A stretch of DNA of 64,000 bases from BACL21 sp038141525 (lineage in GTDB: Bacteria; Bacteroidota; Bacteroidia; Flavobacteriales; Flavobacteriaceae). Position 1 is the first letter of the stretch. Each line of letters opens with the position of its first letter. A program made the position numbers and the translations under genes. Under the pieces are notes generated by a model. That model did no database searches. It was not told the origin of the DNA and saw nothing but the letters and a program-made list of their open reading frames with translations. This document shows positions 9,834 through 20,047 of the stretch, piece after piece. The DNA lies in NCBI GenBank assembly GCA_038141525.1, contig JAYQIF010000001.1, forward strand, positions 62,001 to 126,000, given 5' to 3'.

Positions 9834-10759
9834 ATGACCAATCTGAGTTCCATCGTTTATTCGGTCTCGAGTTATGTGAGATTTCTTTTTCGCTCGACCA
9901 ATGCCCATGGCGTGCACTCCCCTTTTGTTTATGAGCTTTTGACCAAATGTCTTTACGACCAAAACAATTATACTCAATACAAAGCCCTAATTAAATTTAG
10001 AAAGGCACTTAAGAATTCCGGTAAATCCATCCATGTAAAGGATTTTGGAGCAGGTTCACGAGATCAAAACCTGCAAAAACACCAAACACGACCGGTAAAA
10101 CAAATGCTCAGTAACGCTTCGGTCAGTCTAAAGCTACAACGCCTTTTATTTCGTCTGGTACAATTTTTCCAGCCCAAAACTATACTCGAACTCGGCACCC
10201 ACTTGGGTATGGGCACCATAGCCATGGCATCAGGAAATCCAACGGCTGAAATAACCAGCGTGGAAGGCTGCCCTAATACAGCTGATTTTACAGAAAACAA
10301 CCTGCGATCATGGCTAGAAGAAATCCACTCCGAGGCTAAAATCCCCAGCCACAATGAAAATCAAGTCAAAATACTTAATCTCACATTTGCGGAATATTTT
10401 GAAAAGATTCGGAAAAATATAGGCCCAAGTGAAGTCGCGGTAAAAACCAACGCAAGTGAACCGGCGGCAGACAGTAAGCCAAATGAACCCGCGGCGAGTA
10501 AAAAAAATTTGATTTAATTTACCTTGATGGTCATCACGACGGCCCGGCAACCCTGAAATATTTTGAGCAAATAAAAAATCTGGCATACCAAGATACCTTG
10601 GTTATCATCGATGACATTCACTGGTCTCAATCCATGACCGCGGCCTGGAACGAAATTATAAAAGATCCAAAAGTCACCGTGAGTATCGACACCTACTTTT
10701 GGGGGCTCATCTTTTTCCGAAAAGAACAGGCTAAGGAGCACTTTACAGTCCGAATATAA
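9834..10759 (+). CDS. Class I SAM-dependent methyltransferase (O-methyltransferase-like)
   Basis: Motif I is ILELGTHLGMGT, followed by ITSVEGCPNTADFTENNL (acidic loop that binds the ribose of SAM). After the A8 run at 10500-10507 the frame shifts and continues as FDLIYLDGHHDGPATLKYF, VIIDDIHWSQSM and SIDTYFWGLIFFRKEQ, ending at TAA 10759. The joined length is about 308 residues. Between the two halves lies a low-complexity stretch rich in Ala, Pro, Lys and Ser (about residues 205-224) that is probably an insertion. It is divergent from wza and overlaps the end of the convergent GT39-like gene by 67 bases. The substrate is unknown. Confidence 0.7.
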
Positions 10760-11977
10760 TTAAGTAGACCAAGTTCTTTCAGCGTCAAAGCGATAAGGAG
10801 TATTTCAAAAGGGACTTGACCAGATCGAAATCTTAATCCAGAATAGGTTAGAATGGTTATAAAAATCGTCGATAAAATTATTGTCAGCGCTATAACACCG
10901 AGTAGATCCAACTTTCTACGAAAAAGCGCATAAATGAAGATTAGCAAAATCAATATTCTGTGTAGCTCATTCAGATTTTGAAGAAGCCCTGGTTTTGAAA
11001 TTTCTCGAATTGGATTGAAAGCGCTTTTGAGCTTACGCATCAAAATGGGAACAATCATGGCTGTATTCTCCCTAATAAACTCTTTGGTTCGTAGTTGATA
11101 GAGTTCTGAACGCTCAATCTCATCGAGCCGAGCCATTTGATCGTCCGGTTTTAATACAAGGCCCTCATCAGCCAGATCACCATTGACGTTATTGTGAAGC
11201 TCAGGAACATTGGCATTCCAGCCTTTTGCCATTACAGCCCCTGTGGAAGAAGTTATAAACAGTCCGTTTTCTGGATAAATCATTTGATTTCTCAGAACCC
11301 AAAAGCCAATAACAAATGTTAAAACTGGAAAGGCAATGAAATAATTTGTCACTTTGAACTTATTGATCAAAAAAATCAGCCCAATCAAAACAGACGGCAA
11401 TGCCAAATAATATGGATGAGTTAGTACCACAAGTCCACCGGTTAACCCCGTCATAAAAACATTTATCTTATTCGAATCTTGCCAAGTCCTTACAGCATAA
11501 AATAATAGAATAGTCATGATCAAATATGTAAATGATTCAGACAAAAAAGTCCTTGAATATAGTTGTAGTGTCGGGTGTATAAGATAGAAAACGGCAAAAA
11601 TTCTTGATACGCTGACACTAAATTTTAACAGAATTAATGTTCGAAAAAAATAAATAAGCGCCGCCAAGAATTAACAGAAATTTGACCAGATGAGCCATCA
11701 ATAAAGCGTTCGGGAACAGTTTAAAAAAAATGGCGAGAAATGCCGGCCATATTGGAGGGCGCCAAGTGCTGTAGTTCCCAAATTCATATTGCTTCTTCAG
11801 AAATTCTCCCGAATTTAGATCGGCGATGATTTCTCGAGGAGTCGATTTAAGATGACCGTATTTTCCTGTTTTTGCTATACTCGCACCAACTAAAATATAA
11901 TACACTGAATCACCACCAAAGTATCCATTTGTATCATGAAAAGCCTCAACCCCTAGCCTAAAATTATAGGTCAGCAT
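10693..11977 (-). CDS. Polytopic membrane protein, GT39/ArnT-like glycosyltransferase
   Basis: Many membrane segments and an N-terminal pattern FGGDSVYYILVGASIAKTG, with the acidic residue after the first helix as in GT39/GT83 mannosyl/ArnT transferases, followed by STWRPPIWPAFLAIFFK. These enzymes use polyprenyl-phosphate sugars on the outer face of the membrane, which fits the DPM-like gene directly upstream. The frame changes near 11640. Codons upstream of ATG 11977 are open back to a TAG near 12015 and encode a hydrophobic helix (WFIVSVITLLM), so the real start probably lies near 12020 beyond another indel. The C-terminus overlaps the convergent methyltransferase. Confidence 0.6.
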
Positions 11978-12028
11978 TAAAAGGGTAATGACAGAAACGA
12001 TAAACCAAAAAACCTACCGCACCCCTCT

Positions 12029-12743
12029 CTATTTTTTCGCCCAAATGTTATACTTCAAAATACACCAAAGTGCTCGAATCCCATCTTTCCAATTTATTTT
12101 CTTCCCTTCATCATAGGTGCGCCCATAATAAGAGATCCCAACCTCGTATATTCTGATGCCTTTCACACGACTTATTTTGGCGGTAACCTCAGGTTCAAAA
12201 CCAAAACGGTTTTCTTTGAGATTAATCTCTTTTAAAACCTCGGCTCGGAACATTTTATAACAAGTTTCCATGTCGGTGAGGTTTAAATTTGTCATGGCAT
12301 TACTGAGGAACGTGAGGAATTTATTGCCGATGGTATGCCAAAAAAATAAAATTCGATGAGGATTCCCTCCCATAAATCTTGAGCCATAAACAACATCGGC
12401 CCTCCCATCCAGAATGGGTTGAAGTAAAATACAATATTCGTTGGGGTCGTATTCAAGATCCGCATCTTGAATCACGATAAACTCGCCTTTTTGAAGCTTC
12501 AATACCTCGTCTAAGTGCAGCCCCTTTTCCATAATTTTTATCCTGCTTGATCAAATACAGTTTGACTTTAGGATTAGATTGGCAAAATCGATCCACTACT
12601 CTACAGCTGTCGTCCGTTGAGGCATCATCCACAACGACTATTTCACGTTCTATTTCAGTGGGTAGGACTACCCCGGAAACTTTAGAGAGCACCTCATATA
12701 TCGTTTGTGCTTCGTTGTAAAGAGGAATGACAATGGACAACAT
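12029..12743 (-). CDS. DPM1-like glycosyltransferase family 2
   Basis: Transfers a sugar from a nucleotide donor, probably to polyprenyl phosphate. It has the GT2 start LSIVIPLYNEAQTI, nucleotide site IVVVDDASTDDS, KNYGKGAALRRGIE, the metal site IQDADLEYDPNEY, and the DPM-type segment MTNLNLTDMETCYKMFR followed by RFGFEPEVTAKI. One base missing from the A-run at 12488-12492 shifts the frame in the middle; the two halves overlap in sequence space and join cleanly to ~238 residues. It is the first gene of the minus-strand block and likely feeds the GT39-like enzyme downstream. Confidence 0.85.
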
Positions 12744-12918
12744 TGGTTAGTTTTGGGTCTAAATTACATTTTATCTCAAAAAAAGCGAGTGGATTCATAA
12801 ATTTAGTTCCCGTCATAAACCGGATTAAAACACATTTAAATATCCTTTTGAAATTACAAATTCAATAGGGAGGACGACTCTTAGAAAATAAGTAACTTTA
12901 GCCTTGAAAAAAATTAGC

Positions 12919-13604
12919 ATGAGCAGCGTTATCAAGATAAGATCCATTACCCGAGATTTTCCATTAGGTCAAGAAGTAGTCAAAGTCCTCAAAGGCATTG
13001 ATTTGGACATCCAAAAGGCGAATACGTTGCCCTTATGGGCCCTTCTGGATCGGGTAAATCCACCCTCATGAACCTACTGGGCTGTTTGGACACCCCAACT
13101 TCTGGGCACTACGCGCTCAACGGTGTGGATGTGAGCAGCATGAGCGACGATCAGCTGGCTGAAATTCGCAACAAAGAAATCGGTTTTGTCTTTCAGACGT
13201 TCAACCTTTTGCCACGCACAACAGCGTTAGATAACGTCGCATTGCCTATGGTTTATGCAGGCGCTTCAAAACCCGAACGCCACCAAAGAGCCAGTGAAGT
13301 CCTTAACGATGTAGGGCTTTCAGACCGCATGGATCACAAGCCCAATCAACTCTCAGGAGGGCAAAGACAACGCGTTGCTGTAGGGCGCGCCCTGGTGAAC
13401 AAACCCTCAATCATTTTGGCCGATGAACCTACGGGAAACTTGGATTCGAAAACCTCACTAGAGATCATGCAACTGTTCGATGACATTCACAAAGCAGGCA
13501 ATACTGTTATTCTCGTTACCCATGAGGAGGATATCGCCGCCCATGCCCACCGCGTGATTCGTTTGCGTGACGGGGTCATCGAAAGCGACACTAAAACTAA
13601 ATAA
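12919..13604 (+). CDS. ABC transporter ATPase, LolD/MacB type
   Basis: Starts at ATG 12919 with MSSVIKIRSITRDFPLG, leading to VLKGIDLDIQKGEYVALMG after restoring one A in the A4 run at 13013-13016. Walker A GPSGSGKST, Q-loop FVFQTFNLLPR, signature LSGGQRQRVAVGRAL, Walker B IILADEPTGNLDS and H-loop VTHE are all intact, and the length (~228 residues) is normal. No permease gene lies next to it. The MacB/LolD subfamily works on lipoproteins, peptides or macrolides; the actual cargo cannot be told here. Confidence 0.9.
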
Positions 13605-13607
13605 CCC

Positions 13608-13748
13608 ATGTTGACCTGGACTTTAATCGCGTTTTTACTTTTGGCCGTAGTGGTTTGGAATAACTTCCGCGTACAAAAAGCCAGACGCAAGCGCAGTCAG
13701 CGTAACTTTCGCAGCGGTTTACGTCAAAAACGTCAAAATAAAAAATAG
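13608..13748 (+). CDS. Single-pass membrane micropeptide, 46 aa, unknown function
   Basis: ATG 13608 lies three bases after the stop of the ABC ATPase, and the stop is three bases before the adenosyltransferase start, so all three are packed as one operon. Residues 1-17 are a hydrophobic helix (TWTLIAFLLLAVVVW), followed by a strongly basic tail rich in Arg, Lys and Gln. It looks like a small inner-membrane protein with a cytoplasmic basic domain. I do not recognise the family. Confidence 0.65.
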   Translation: MLTWTLIAFLLLAVVVWNNFRVQKARRKRSQRNFRSGLRQKRQNKK

Positions 13749-13751
13749 CTC

Positions 13752-14309
13752 ATGAAAATCTATACCAAAACCGGAGATCAAGGCAACACCTCACTTTTTG
13801 ATGGAGCGCGGGTACCCAAACACCACCAGCGCATCGAAGCCTACGGAACATTAGATGAGCTTAACGCCTATATAGGCCTTTTGATGAGTCAAGGCATCGC
13901 ACAGGAATACAAAAAACAACTTGGCGCCATTCAAAACGAACTCTTTGTCCTTGGGGCACAACTCGCCAACCCACAGGAAGAATCGGCTGCAAAATCGCGC
14001 AAAACTCCTACGATTCAGCCCGAGCACATCACCAAACTCGAAACGGCTATCGATCAGATGAACGAAGTCTTGCCGCCCATGACTCATTTCATCTTGCCTG
14101 GCGGCCACAGCATTGTGTCATATTGTCACATTGCCCGCACGATTTGTCGGCGCGGCGAACGCCGCGCCACACTTTTGGCCGAGAACCACAGTGTTCCGCC
14201 TCTGGTAATCCAATACCTCAACCGCCTTTCTGACTACCTTTTTGTCTTGGCACGAAAATTGACTTTTGATCTGGGTATTGAAGAGGTAAAGTGGATGCCA
14301 GAGGGCTAA
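13752..14309 (+). CDS. pduO: Cob(I)alamin adenosyltransferase, PduO family
   Basis: Transfers the adenosyl group of ATP to cob(I)alamin to make adenosylcobalamin. The diagnostic N-terminus KIYTKTGDQGNTSLFDG is present, followed by RIEAYGTLDELNAYIG, and the C-terminal active-site helix reads CRRGERRATLL. Length (185 aa) is that of the family. It supplies the cofactor for the IcmF-type mutase encoded at 44-47 kb, served also by MeaB at 20 kb. It is third in a tight operon with the ABC ATPase and the micropeptide. Confidence 0.93.
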   Translation: MKIYTKTGDQGNTSLFDGARVPKHHQRIEAYGTLDELNAYIGLLMSQGIAQEYKKQLGAIQNELFVLGAQLANPQEESAAKSRKTPTIQPEHITKLETAIDQMNEVLPPMTHFILPGGHSIVSYCHIARTICRRGERRATLLAENHSVPPLVIQYLNRLSDYLFVLARKLTFDLGIEEVKWMPEG

Positions 14310-14603
14310 ATTGCGAGGTAGTTTGCCCTGGAATCGCGAGCCAGTTTGACCCTGAAGTGAGCGGATAATACCACGAACAAAACCAAGAACTTGGTAAAAT
14401 CAAAATTTCCGGCAAACCGGGCGTTAAAAAGTGTGAATTATCACACCAGAGAAAACAGCTGGCTGAAGCAATATAGACAAACTAAAAGTCTGTTTTTCAA
14501 TACATTGAGATTGTTCTTTTAAATTATGATGAATAAAATATCTTTTTACTTGACTTTCTGAAGTAAAAATTTATTTTTGCAAAACACTAAACGGAATTCT
14601 GTT
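14310..14603. repeat. Gene-free stretch with a 23-bp imperfect tandem repeat and a small palindrome
   Basis: Two adjacent copies of a 23-base unit, GCGAGGTAGTTTGCCCTGG.. at 14313-14335 and GCGAGCCAGTTTGACCCTG.. at 14336-14358, start right after the adenosyltransferase stop. The unit resembles the repeated transposase-binding sites I recall at the ends of IS21-family elements, so this may be a transposon scar; no istA/istB reading frame is present. A perfect 6-bp inverted repeat GTGTGA/TCACAC lies at 14431-14446. The rest is AT-rich leader DNA for the next gene. Confidence 0.5.
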
Positions 14604-14825
14604 ATGTACTGGACACTAGAATTAGCATCCTATTTAAGTGATGCGCCTTGGCCGGCAACCAAAGACGAATTTATTGATTATGCGATCCGTACAGGAGCTC
14701 CTCTAGAGGTCGTGGAAAACCTTCAATCTATTGAAGACGAAGGTGATTCATACGACTCCATAGAAGAAATTTGGCCAGATTATCCCACAGACGAAGATTA
14801 TCTGTGGAACGAAGATGAATATTAA
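14604..14825 (+). CDS. Small acidic DUF2795-like protein
   Basis: A 73-residue acidic protein of the DUF2795 type (MYWTLELASYL, DAPWPATKDEFIDYA, then an Asp/Glu-rich C-terminus ending DEDYLWNEDEY). I place the start at ATG 14604; the frame is open further upstream from a TTG at 14577, but the domain begins at the ATG. It is monocistronic: a strong terminator follows directly. Members are common in Bacteroidota and of unknown function. Confidence 0.75.
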   Translation: MYWTLELASYLSDAPWPATKDEFIDYAIRTGAPLEVVENLQSIEDEGDSYDSIEEIWPDYPTDEDYLWNEDEY

Positions 14826-14846
14826 TCAGCGAGATCACTGCTGAAT

Positions 14847-14883
14847 AAAGTCTCAGGCCCGAGTGTGTTCTGAGACTTTTTTT
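14847..14883 (+). terminator. Rho-independent terminator
   Basis: Perfect 10-bp stem AAAGTCTCAG / CTGAGACTTT with a 13-base loop, followed by seven T. It ends the DUF2795-like transcript before secA. Confidence 0.92.
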
Positions 14884-15004
14884 ACAATAACCAAAGCCAA
14901 TTAAATGGCCTAAACCCTTTGAATTTGTGGGTTTTTGTCGTTTTTTTGTGGGACTAAGCACATCGGTTCTCGATGATCATTGCTTAGACCGAAATCCAAC
15001 TAGA

Positions 15005-18000
15005 ATGGGACTATTAGACAACGTTTTAAAGATATTCGTAGGGGATAAATCAAAACAAGATTTAGGGCAAATTCAGCCTCTTGTGGATCAAATCAAACAA
15101 TTTGAGTCCAGCATGGCCGCCCTATCCCTAGACGAATTGCGCGCAAAATCGGATGCCTTTCGCCAGCGCATCAAAAACGATCAAGCCGAGGTTGAACAAA
15201 AAATTCAGGACCTGCAAAAAGCCATAGAGGCCGAATCCGATATTGACAAAAAAGAAGACCTCTACAACGAAATTGACCGACTCAAAGACGAGCGTTACGC
15301 GATCGAGAGAACAACCTTGGACGAAATTTTGCCTGAGGCCTTTGCCGTGATCAAAGAAACGGCAAAACGCTTCAAGGAAAACGAAGTGCTTAAGGTAACC
15401 GCCACAGCCAAAGACCGAGAATTTTCGGCTACCAAGAACTACATTACGCTTTCAGGAGATGAGGCCCATTGGTCCAATAGCTGGGACGCTGCCGGAAAAC
15501 AAGTTACCTGGGATATGGTGCATTACGATGTGCAGCTCATCGGCGGGATTGCACTGCATCAGGGTAAAGTCGCCGAGATGCAAACAGGGGAAGGAAAAAC
15601 ACTTGTTGCGACCCTACCGGTTTACTTAAATGCTTTAGCAGGTCAGGGCGTACATCTGGTCACTGTGAACGATTACCTGGCCAAACGTGATAGTGCATGG
15701 ATGGCGCCTATTTTTGAATTCCACGGCATGAGTGTGGATTGTATCGACCTGCATCAACCTAACTCTGCATCACGTCGCCAAGCCTACAATGCCGACATTA
15801 CCTATGGGACCAACAACGAATTTGGTTTTGATTATCTGCGTGATAATATGTCGCATGCTCCAGACGATTTGGTTCAGAAACCGCACCATTATGCTATTGT
15901 AGATGAGGTGGACAGTGTCCTGATCGATGATGCCCGAACCCCACTGATTATCTCGGGAGCGGTTCCCCAAGGCGATCGCCACGAGTTTAATGAACTCAAA
16001 CCAAAAATCAGCTCTATCGTCGATGTACAGCGCAAATATCTGACGGGCGTCCTGGCTGAGGCCAAAAAATTAATTGCCAGCGGCGATGATAAAGAAGGGG
16101 GCTTTCAACTGTTACGCGTTTACCGCGGACTCCCAAAAAATAAAGCACTGATCAAATTCCTCTCAGAGGAAGGCGTGCGCCAAATCCTGCAAAAAACAGA
16201 AAATTTCTACATGCAGGACAACAACCGCGAGATGCCCAAGGTCGATGCGGAATTGTATTTTGTGATTGACGAAAAAAACAATCAAATCGAGCTGACCGAC
16301 AAAGGCGTGAATTACCTCTCTGGCAGCGATGATCCAGACTTTTTTGTCATGCCAGAAATCGGCATGGAAATCGCCAAAATCGAAGACAAAGGGCTCGCAC
16401 TTGAAGACGAGGCCAAAGAAAAAGAAGCCTTGTTTCGCGAGTTTGGCATCAAAAGCGAGCGCATCCACACCCTAAACCAATTGCTCAAAGCCTATACCCT
16501 ATTTGAAAAAGACACCCAATACGTGGTGATGGACAATCGGGTGATGATTGTCGATGAGCAAACGGGACGTATCATGGATGGACGCCGTTATAGTGACGGC
16601 TTACACCAAGCCATTGAGGCTAAAGATAACGTCAAAATCGAGGCCGCGACCCAAACTTTTGCCACCATTACCCTGCAGAACTACTTCCGTATGTACCGCA
16701 AACTCTCGGGGATGACCGGAACCGCTGTCACCGAGGCTGGGGAGCTCTGGGAAATTTACAAACTCGATGTGGTAGAAATACCCACCAACCGTCCGATTGC
16801 CCGAGACGATCGAGAGGATAAAATCTATAAGACAAAGCGAGAGAAATACAATGCCGTTATCGAGGAAGTCGTTCAACTCTCAGAGGCTGGTCGTCCAGTT
16901 CTGATCGGAACCACCTCGGTGGAAATCTCAGAACTGCTGAGTCGTATGCTGGGTATTCGCAACATCAAACACAATGTACTTAATGCCAAGTTGCACAAAA
17001 AAGAGGCAGATATTGTGGCTGAAGCTGGGGACGCGGGTATAGTGACCATTGCCACCAATATGGCGGGTCGTGGAACAGATATTAAACTCACCGATGCGGT
17101 CAAATCCGCCGGTGGATTGGCCATTATCGGTACAGAGCGTCACGACTCTCGACGTGTTGACCGTCAGTTGCGCGGCCGTAGTGGTCGCCAAGGAGACCCG
17201 GGAAGTTCCCAATTCTACGTGTCACTAGAAGACAACCTCATGCGCCTTTTTGGGAGCGAACGCATCGCCAAAATGATGGACCGTTTGGGCCTTGAAGAAG
17301 GCGAAGTGATTCAACACTCGATGATTTCTAAATCTATAGAACGCGCCCAAAAGAAGGTCGAAGAAAATAACTTTGGGATTAGAAAACGTTTGCTTGAGTA
17401 CGATGATGTAATGAATGCGCAGCGTGAGGTGGTCTACAAACGTCGCTATAACGCCCTGTTTGGTGAGCGCCTGCGCGTAGACATTGCCAATATGATTTAC
17501 GATACTGCCGAGGTCATTACCCAAGGGAATAAGATGGCTGGAGATTTCAAAAACTTTGAGTTTGAACTCATTCGTTATTTTTCTATGAGTGCTCCGGTAG
17601 ACGAGATGGCTTTCGAAAAAATGAGTGACAAAGAAATCACAGCACTCGTGTATAAAGAGTCATACAAGCACTATCAAGAAAAAATGACGGCTAACGCAGC
17701 CCTAGCCTTCCCTGTGATCAAAAACGTCTATGAGACTCAGGGCGACAAGTTCAAACGTATCTTGGTCCCCTTTACCGACGGGGTGAAAACCCTCAATGTG
17801 GCTACAGATTTGGAAAAAGCCTACAAAACCGAAGGTGCTGGACTCATCACAGACTTTGAAAAGAACATATCACTAGCCATTATCGATGATGCATGGAAAA
17901 CGCATTTGCGCAAAATGGATGAACTCAAGCAAAGCGTTCAGCTGGCGGTCCACGAACAAAAGGATCCACTTTTGATTTATAAGTTCGAAGCCTTTGAACT

Positions 18001-18364
18001 CTTTAAAGCGATGATTGAAACCGTCAATAAAGATGTTATTTCCTTCCTATTCAAAGGAGAATTGCCTCAGGAGCAACAGCAACAGATCCGTGAGGCCAAA
18101 CAGGTGCGTCAAAAACAAAATTATAGCGAACAAAAAGAAGAAATTCAAAACCTCGATGAGCGTTCGGCCCAGGCACGTGCCGCAGGTCAAACACAAAATA
18201 AAGCCCAAGCTGTAGAGACTGTGGTGCGCGAACAACCCAAAATTGGACGCAATGACAAAGTCACCATCAAACACGTGCTCAACGGCCAAACCAAGACCCT
18301 CAAATACAAACAAGCCATTCCACTGATTCAAAAAGGAGAATGGGTATTACAAACAAATGCTTAA
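15005..18364 (+). CDS. secA: Preprotein translocase ATPase SecA
   Basis: Motor that drives unfolded preproteins through SecYEG. ATG 15005 (MGLLDNVLKIFVGDKSKQDL) gives 1119 residues, usual for Bacteroidota SecA; the frame is open further upstream but without similarity. Walker A MQTGEGKT is at about residue 192, the DEAD-type site VDEVDSVLIDDARTP at ~298, GRGTDIKL near 690 and RQLRGRSGRQGDPGSSQF near 719. The C-terminus has a Gln-rich linker and ends KYKQAIPLIQKGEWVL without the CxC..CH zinc tail that binds SecB in Proteobacteria. The gene is intact, unlike many neighbours. Confidence 0.97.
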   Translation: MGLLDNVLKIFVGDKSKQDLGQIQPLVDQIKQFESSMAALSLDELRAKSDAFRQRIKNDQAEVEQKIQDLQKAIEAESDIDKKEDLYNEIDRLKDERYAIERTTLDEILPEAFAVIKETAKRFKENEVLKVTATAKDREFSATKNYITLSGDEAHWSNSWDAAGKQVTWDMVHYDVQLIGGIALHQGKVAEMQTGEGKTLVATLPVYLNALAGQGVHLVTVNDYLAKRDSAWMAPIFEFHGMSVDCIDLHQPNSASRRQAYNADITYGTNNEFGFDYLRDNMSHAPDDLVQKPHHYAIVDEVDSVLIDDARTPLIISGAVPQGDRHEFNELKPKISSIVDVQRKYLTGVLAEAKKLIASGDDKEGGFQLLRVYRGLPKNKALIKFLSEEGVRQILQKTENFYMQDNNREMPKVDAELYFVIDEKNNQIELTDKGVNYLSGSDDPDFFVMPEIGMEIAKIEDKGLALEDEAKEKEALFREFGIKSERIHTLNQLLKAYTLFEKDTQYVVMDNRVMIVDEQTGRIMDGRRYSDGLHQAIEAKDNVKIEAATQTFATITLQNYFRMYRKLSGMTGTAVTEAGELWEIYKLDVVEIPTNRPIARDDREDKIYKTKREKYNAVIEEVVQLSEAGRPVLIGTTSVEISELLSRMLGIRNIKHNVLNAKLHKKEADIVAEAGDAGIVTIATNMAGRGTDIKLTDAVKSAGGLAIIGTERHDSRRVDRQLRGRSGRQGDPGSSQFYVSLEDNLMRLFGSERIAKMMDRLGLEEGEVIQHSMISKSIERAQKKVEENNFGIRKRLLEYDDVMNAQREVVYKRRYNALFGERLRVDIANMIYDTAEVITQGNKMAGDFKNFEFELIRYFSMSAPVDEMAFEKMSDKEITALVYKESYKHYQEKMTANAALAFPVIKNVYETQGDKFKRILVPFTDGVKTLNVATDLEKAYKTEGAGLITDFEKNISLAIIDDAWKTHLRKMDELKQSVQLAVHEQKDPLLIYKFEAFELFKAMIETVNKDVISFLFKGELPQEQQQQIREAKQVRQKQNYSEQKEEIQNLDERSAQARAAGQTQNKAQAVETVVREQPKIGRNDKVTIKHVLNGQTKTLKYKQAIPLIQKGEWVLQTNA

Positions 18365-18374
18365 TTAAAAAACT

Positions 18375-20027
18375 ATGAAAAAAACATTACTTGTAGCCGC
18401 GTTGATTGCCGTGGCTAATTTTAGTGAAACCTACGCCCAATATACTGATATTGGATTTTTGTACGCCGCATCGGGCGTCAACTATGACGGTACCGTTGTT
18501 GTCGGAGATGATGGTGGTCAGCTATTTATGTGGACCGAGCAAACAGGATCGGTACTTATCGGTGGAGTAGCGCCGCAAGGCTATGGAGGACGCCCCGATG
18601 TAAGCTCTGATGGCAGTAAAATTGCAGGAACCAGCATCAATCCCAATACCGGTCTTGGAGAATTGAGTGTTTATGATGTAGATAGTGGTCTCTGGACGAA
18701 TCTCGGCGGTATCGGCGGGTCTTCTGGAAATTCTACGAGCTCATCTTGGGGCATCTCTCAAGATGGAACCTCAATTGTCGGTTTAGGATGGGTCAACGCT
18801 GGCTCTGCCCATGCCATTCAATGGACTGCGGCGACAGGCATGGTTGACCTGGGCAGTACAGTTTCAGGCAGCAGTTCACGAGCCAATGATTGTAATGGTG
18901 ATGGTAGCGTGGTAGTGGGTTGGCAAGACAGTACCACTGGATTCCGTCAGGCCGCCATTTGGGTCAATGGCGTCCAAGAATTACTGACGTATCCCGGAGG
19001 CGGTCCTGCCTCAGAAGCTGGCTGTGTTTCTTTCGACGGCACCTTTGTGGGCGGCAGTGGAGGATCAGGCAATAACTTCCAAGCGTGGCGATACAATGTC
19101 AATACAGGTATGGAAAATATTGGGCCACCACCAGTAAATGGATGGCGAGGAGCGACTACAGGACTTTCGGACGACGGTTCAGTAGTTGTCGGCTTTTACC
19201 GACCATTTCCAGCACCAGCGACTCAAGGTCAAGGATTTTACTACAAAGACGGTTTGGGCCTTCAAAACTTAAACGATTTGGCCACAGACCTTGGCATCGA
19301 CACTCAGGGCCGTACCCTAGCACTACCATTAGCAGTCTCGGGAGATGGCACCACAGTAGTTGGTTTAGCCGACGACGGCTCAGGTTTTGTCTTAAGAGTT
19401 GCAGAAAGCACCGCCATTAATGACCAGTGTACCAATGCTACATTCATCTCTTGTGATCAAACATTGACCGGTTCTACAAATAATGCCACAGACTCAGGTG
19501 GTAATGGAACAAACGATGTATTTTATAAATATGTCGGCGATGGTGATGCGCAAATGGTTACGGCCTCGTTGTGTAACGGAAACACGAATTTCGATACGGT
19601 TATCCGCGTTTATGACAACTGTGATTTAAATAATGAAATTGCTTCAAACGATGACAGCTGTGGAGTTCAAAGTGAGGTCACCTTTGAAAGTGACGGAGTG
19701 AGCAGTTATTTTATCATGGTCGAAGGAACCAATGGTTCAGGTGATTTTGAAATCACTATCGAGTGCGAAAATCTAATGAGTGTCGACGATCAGGTCTTTC
19801 AAAATTTGAGCATAGCGCCAAACCCAGCACAAGAGATAATCACCGTACGCAACACATTACCTTTGGACCGTATCGTCTTATCCAACGTTATGGGACAAAG
19901 ACTAATGGCGGTAGCGCAAGCGGGCATGGAGCAATCTATTTCTGTAAGTCATTTATCTCCGGGAGTTTACTTTGTTACTGCCGAGATTCAGGGAGCAAAA
20001 CATACCGTGCCGGTGGTAAAACAATAA
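18375..20027 (+). CDS. Secreted HAF-repeat protein with T9SS sorting domain
   Basis: A signal peptide (MKKTLLVAALIAVANFSETYA) is followed by repeats of the 'extracellular HAF' type, each around a G-T/S-x-V-V-G-x motif with a following tryptophan (for example DGTVVVGDDGG, DGSVVVGW, DGSVVVGFYRP), probably a beta-propeller. From about residue 345 comes a Cys-containing pre-peptidase-like beta domain (CTNATFISCDQ to GDFEITIEC). The last ~80 residues are a type A T9SS sorting domain (LSIAPNPAQEIITV, SPGVYFVTAEI). It is exported across the outer membrane. The function is unknown; it lies 10 bases after secA. Confidence 0.85.
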   Translation: MKKTLLVAALIAVANFSETYAQYTDIGFLYAASGVNYDGTVVVGDDGGQLFMWTEQTGSVLIGGVAPQGYGGRPDVSSDGSKIAGTSINPNTGLGELSVYDVDSGLWTNLGGIGGSSGNSTSSSWGISQDGTSIVGLGWVNAGSAHAIQWTAATGMVDLGSTVSGSSSRANDCNGDGSVVVGWQDSTTGFRQAAIWVNGVQELLTYPGGGPASEAGCVSFDGTFVGGSGGSGNNFQAWRYNVNTGMENIGPPPVNGWRGATTGLSDDGSVVVGFYRPFPAPATQGQGFYYKDGLGLQNLNDLATDLGIDTQGRTLALPLAVSGDGTTVVGLADDGSGFVLRVAESTAINDQCTNATFISCDQTLTGSTNNATDSGGNGTNDVFYKYVGDGDAQMVTASLCNGNTNFDTVIRVYDNCDLNNEIASNDDSCGVQSEVTFESDGVSSYFIMVEGTNGSGDFEITIECENLMSVDDQVFQNLSIAPNPAQEIITVRNTLPLDRIVLSNVMGQRLMAVAQAGMEQSISVSHLSPGVYFVTAEIQGAKHTVPVVKQ

Positions 20028-20047
20028 GCCGCGGTACAGGTTTTTTT

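Noticed and set aside
9701..9853. N-terminal extension of Wza to ATG 9853
   Set aside because: It would bury the lipobox signal peptide and cover a good promoter; the start at 9700 is better.
19763..20047. N-terminal extension of MeaB into the HAF-protein gene
   Set aside because: It is the out-of-frame shadow of the T9SS domain; the real MeaB begins at 20048.
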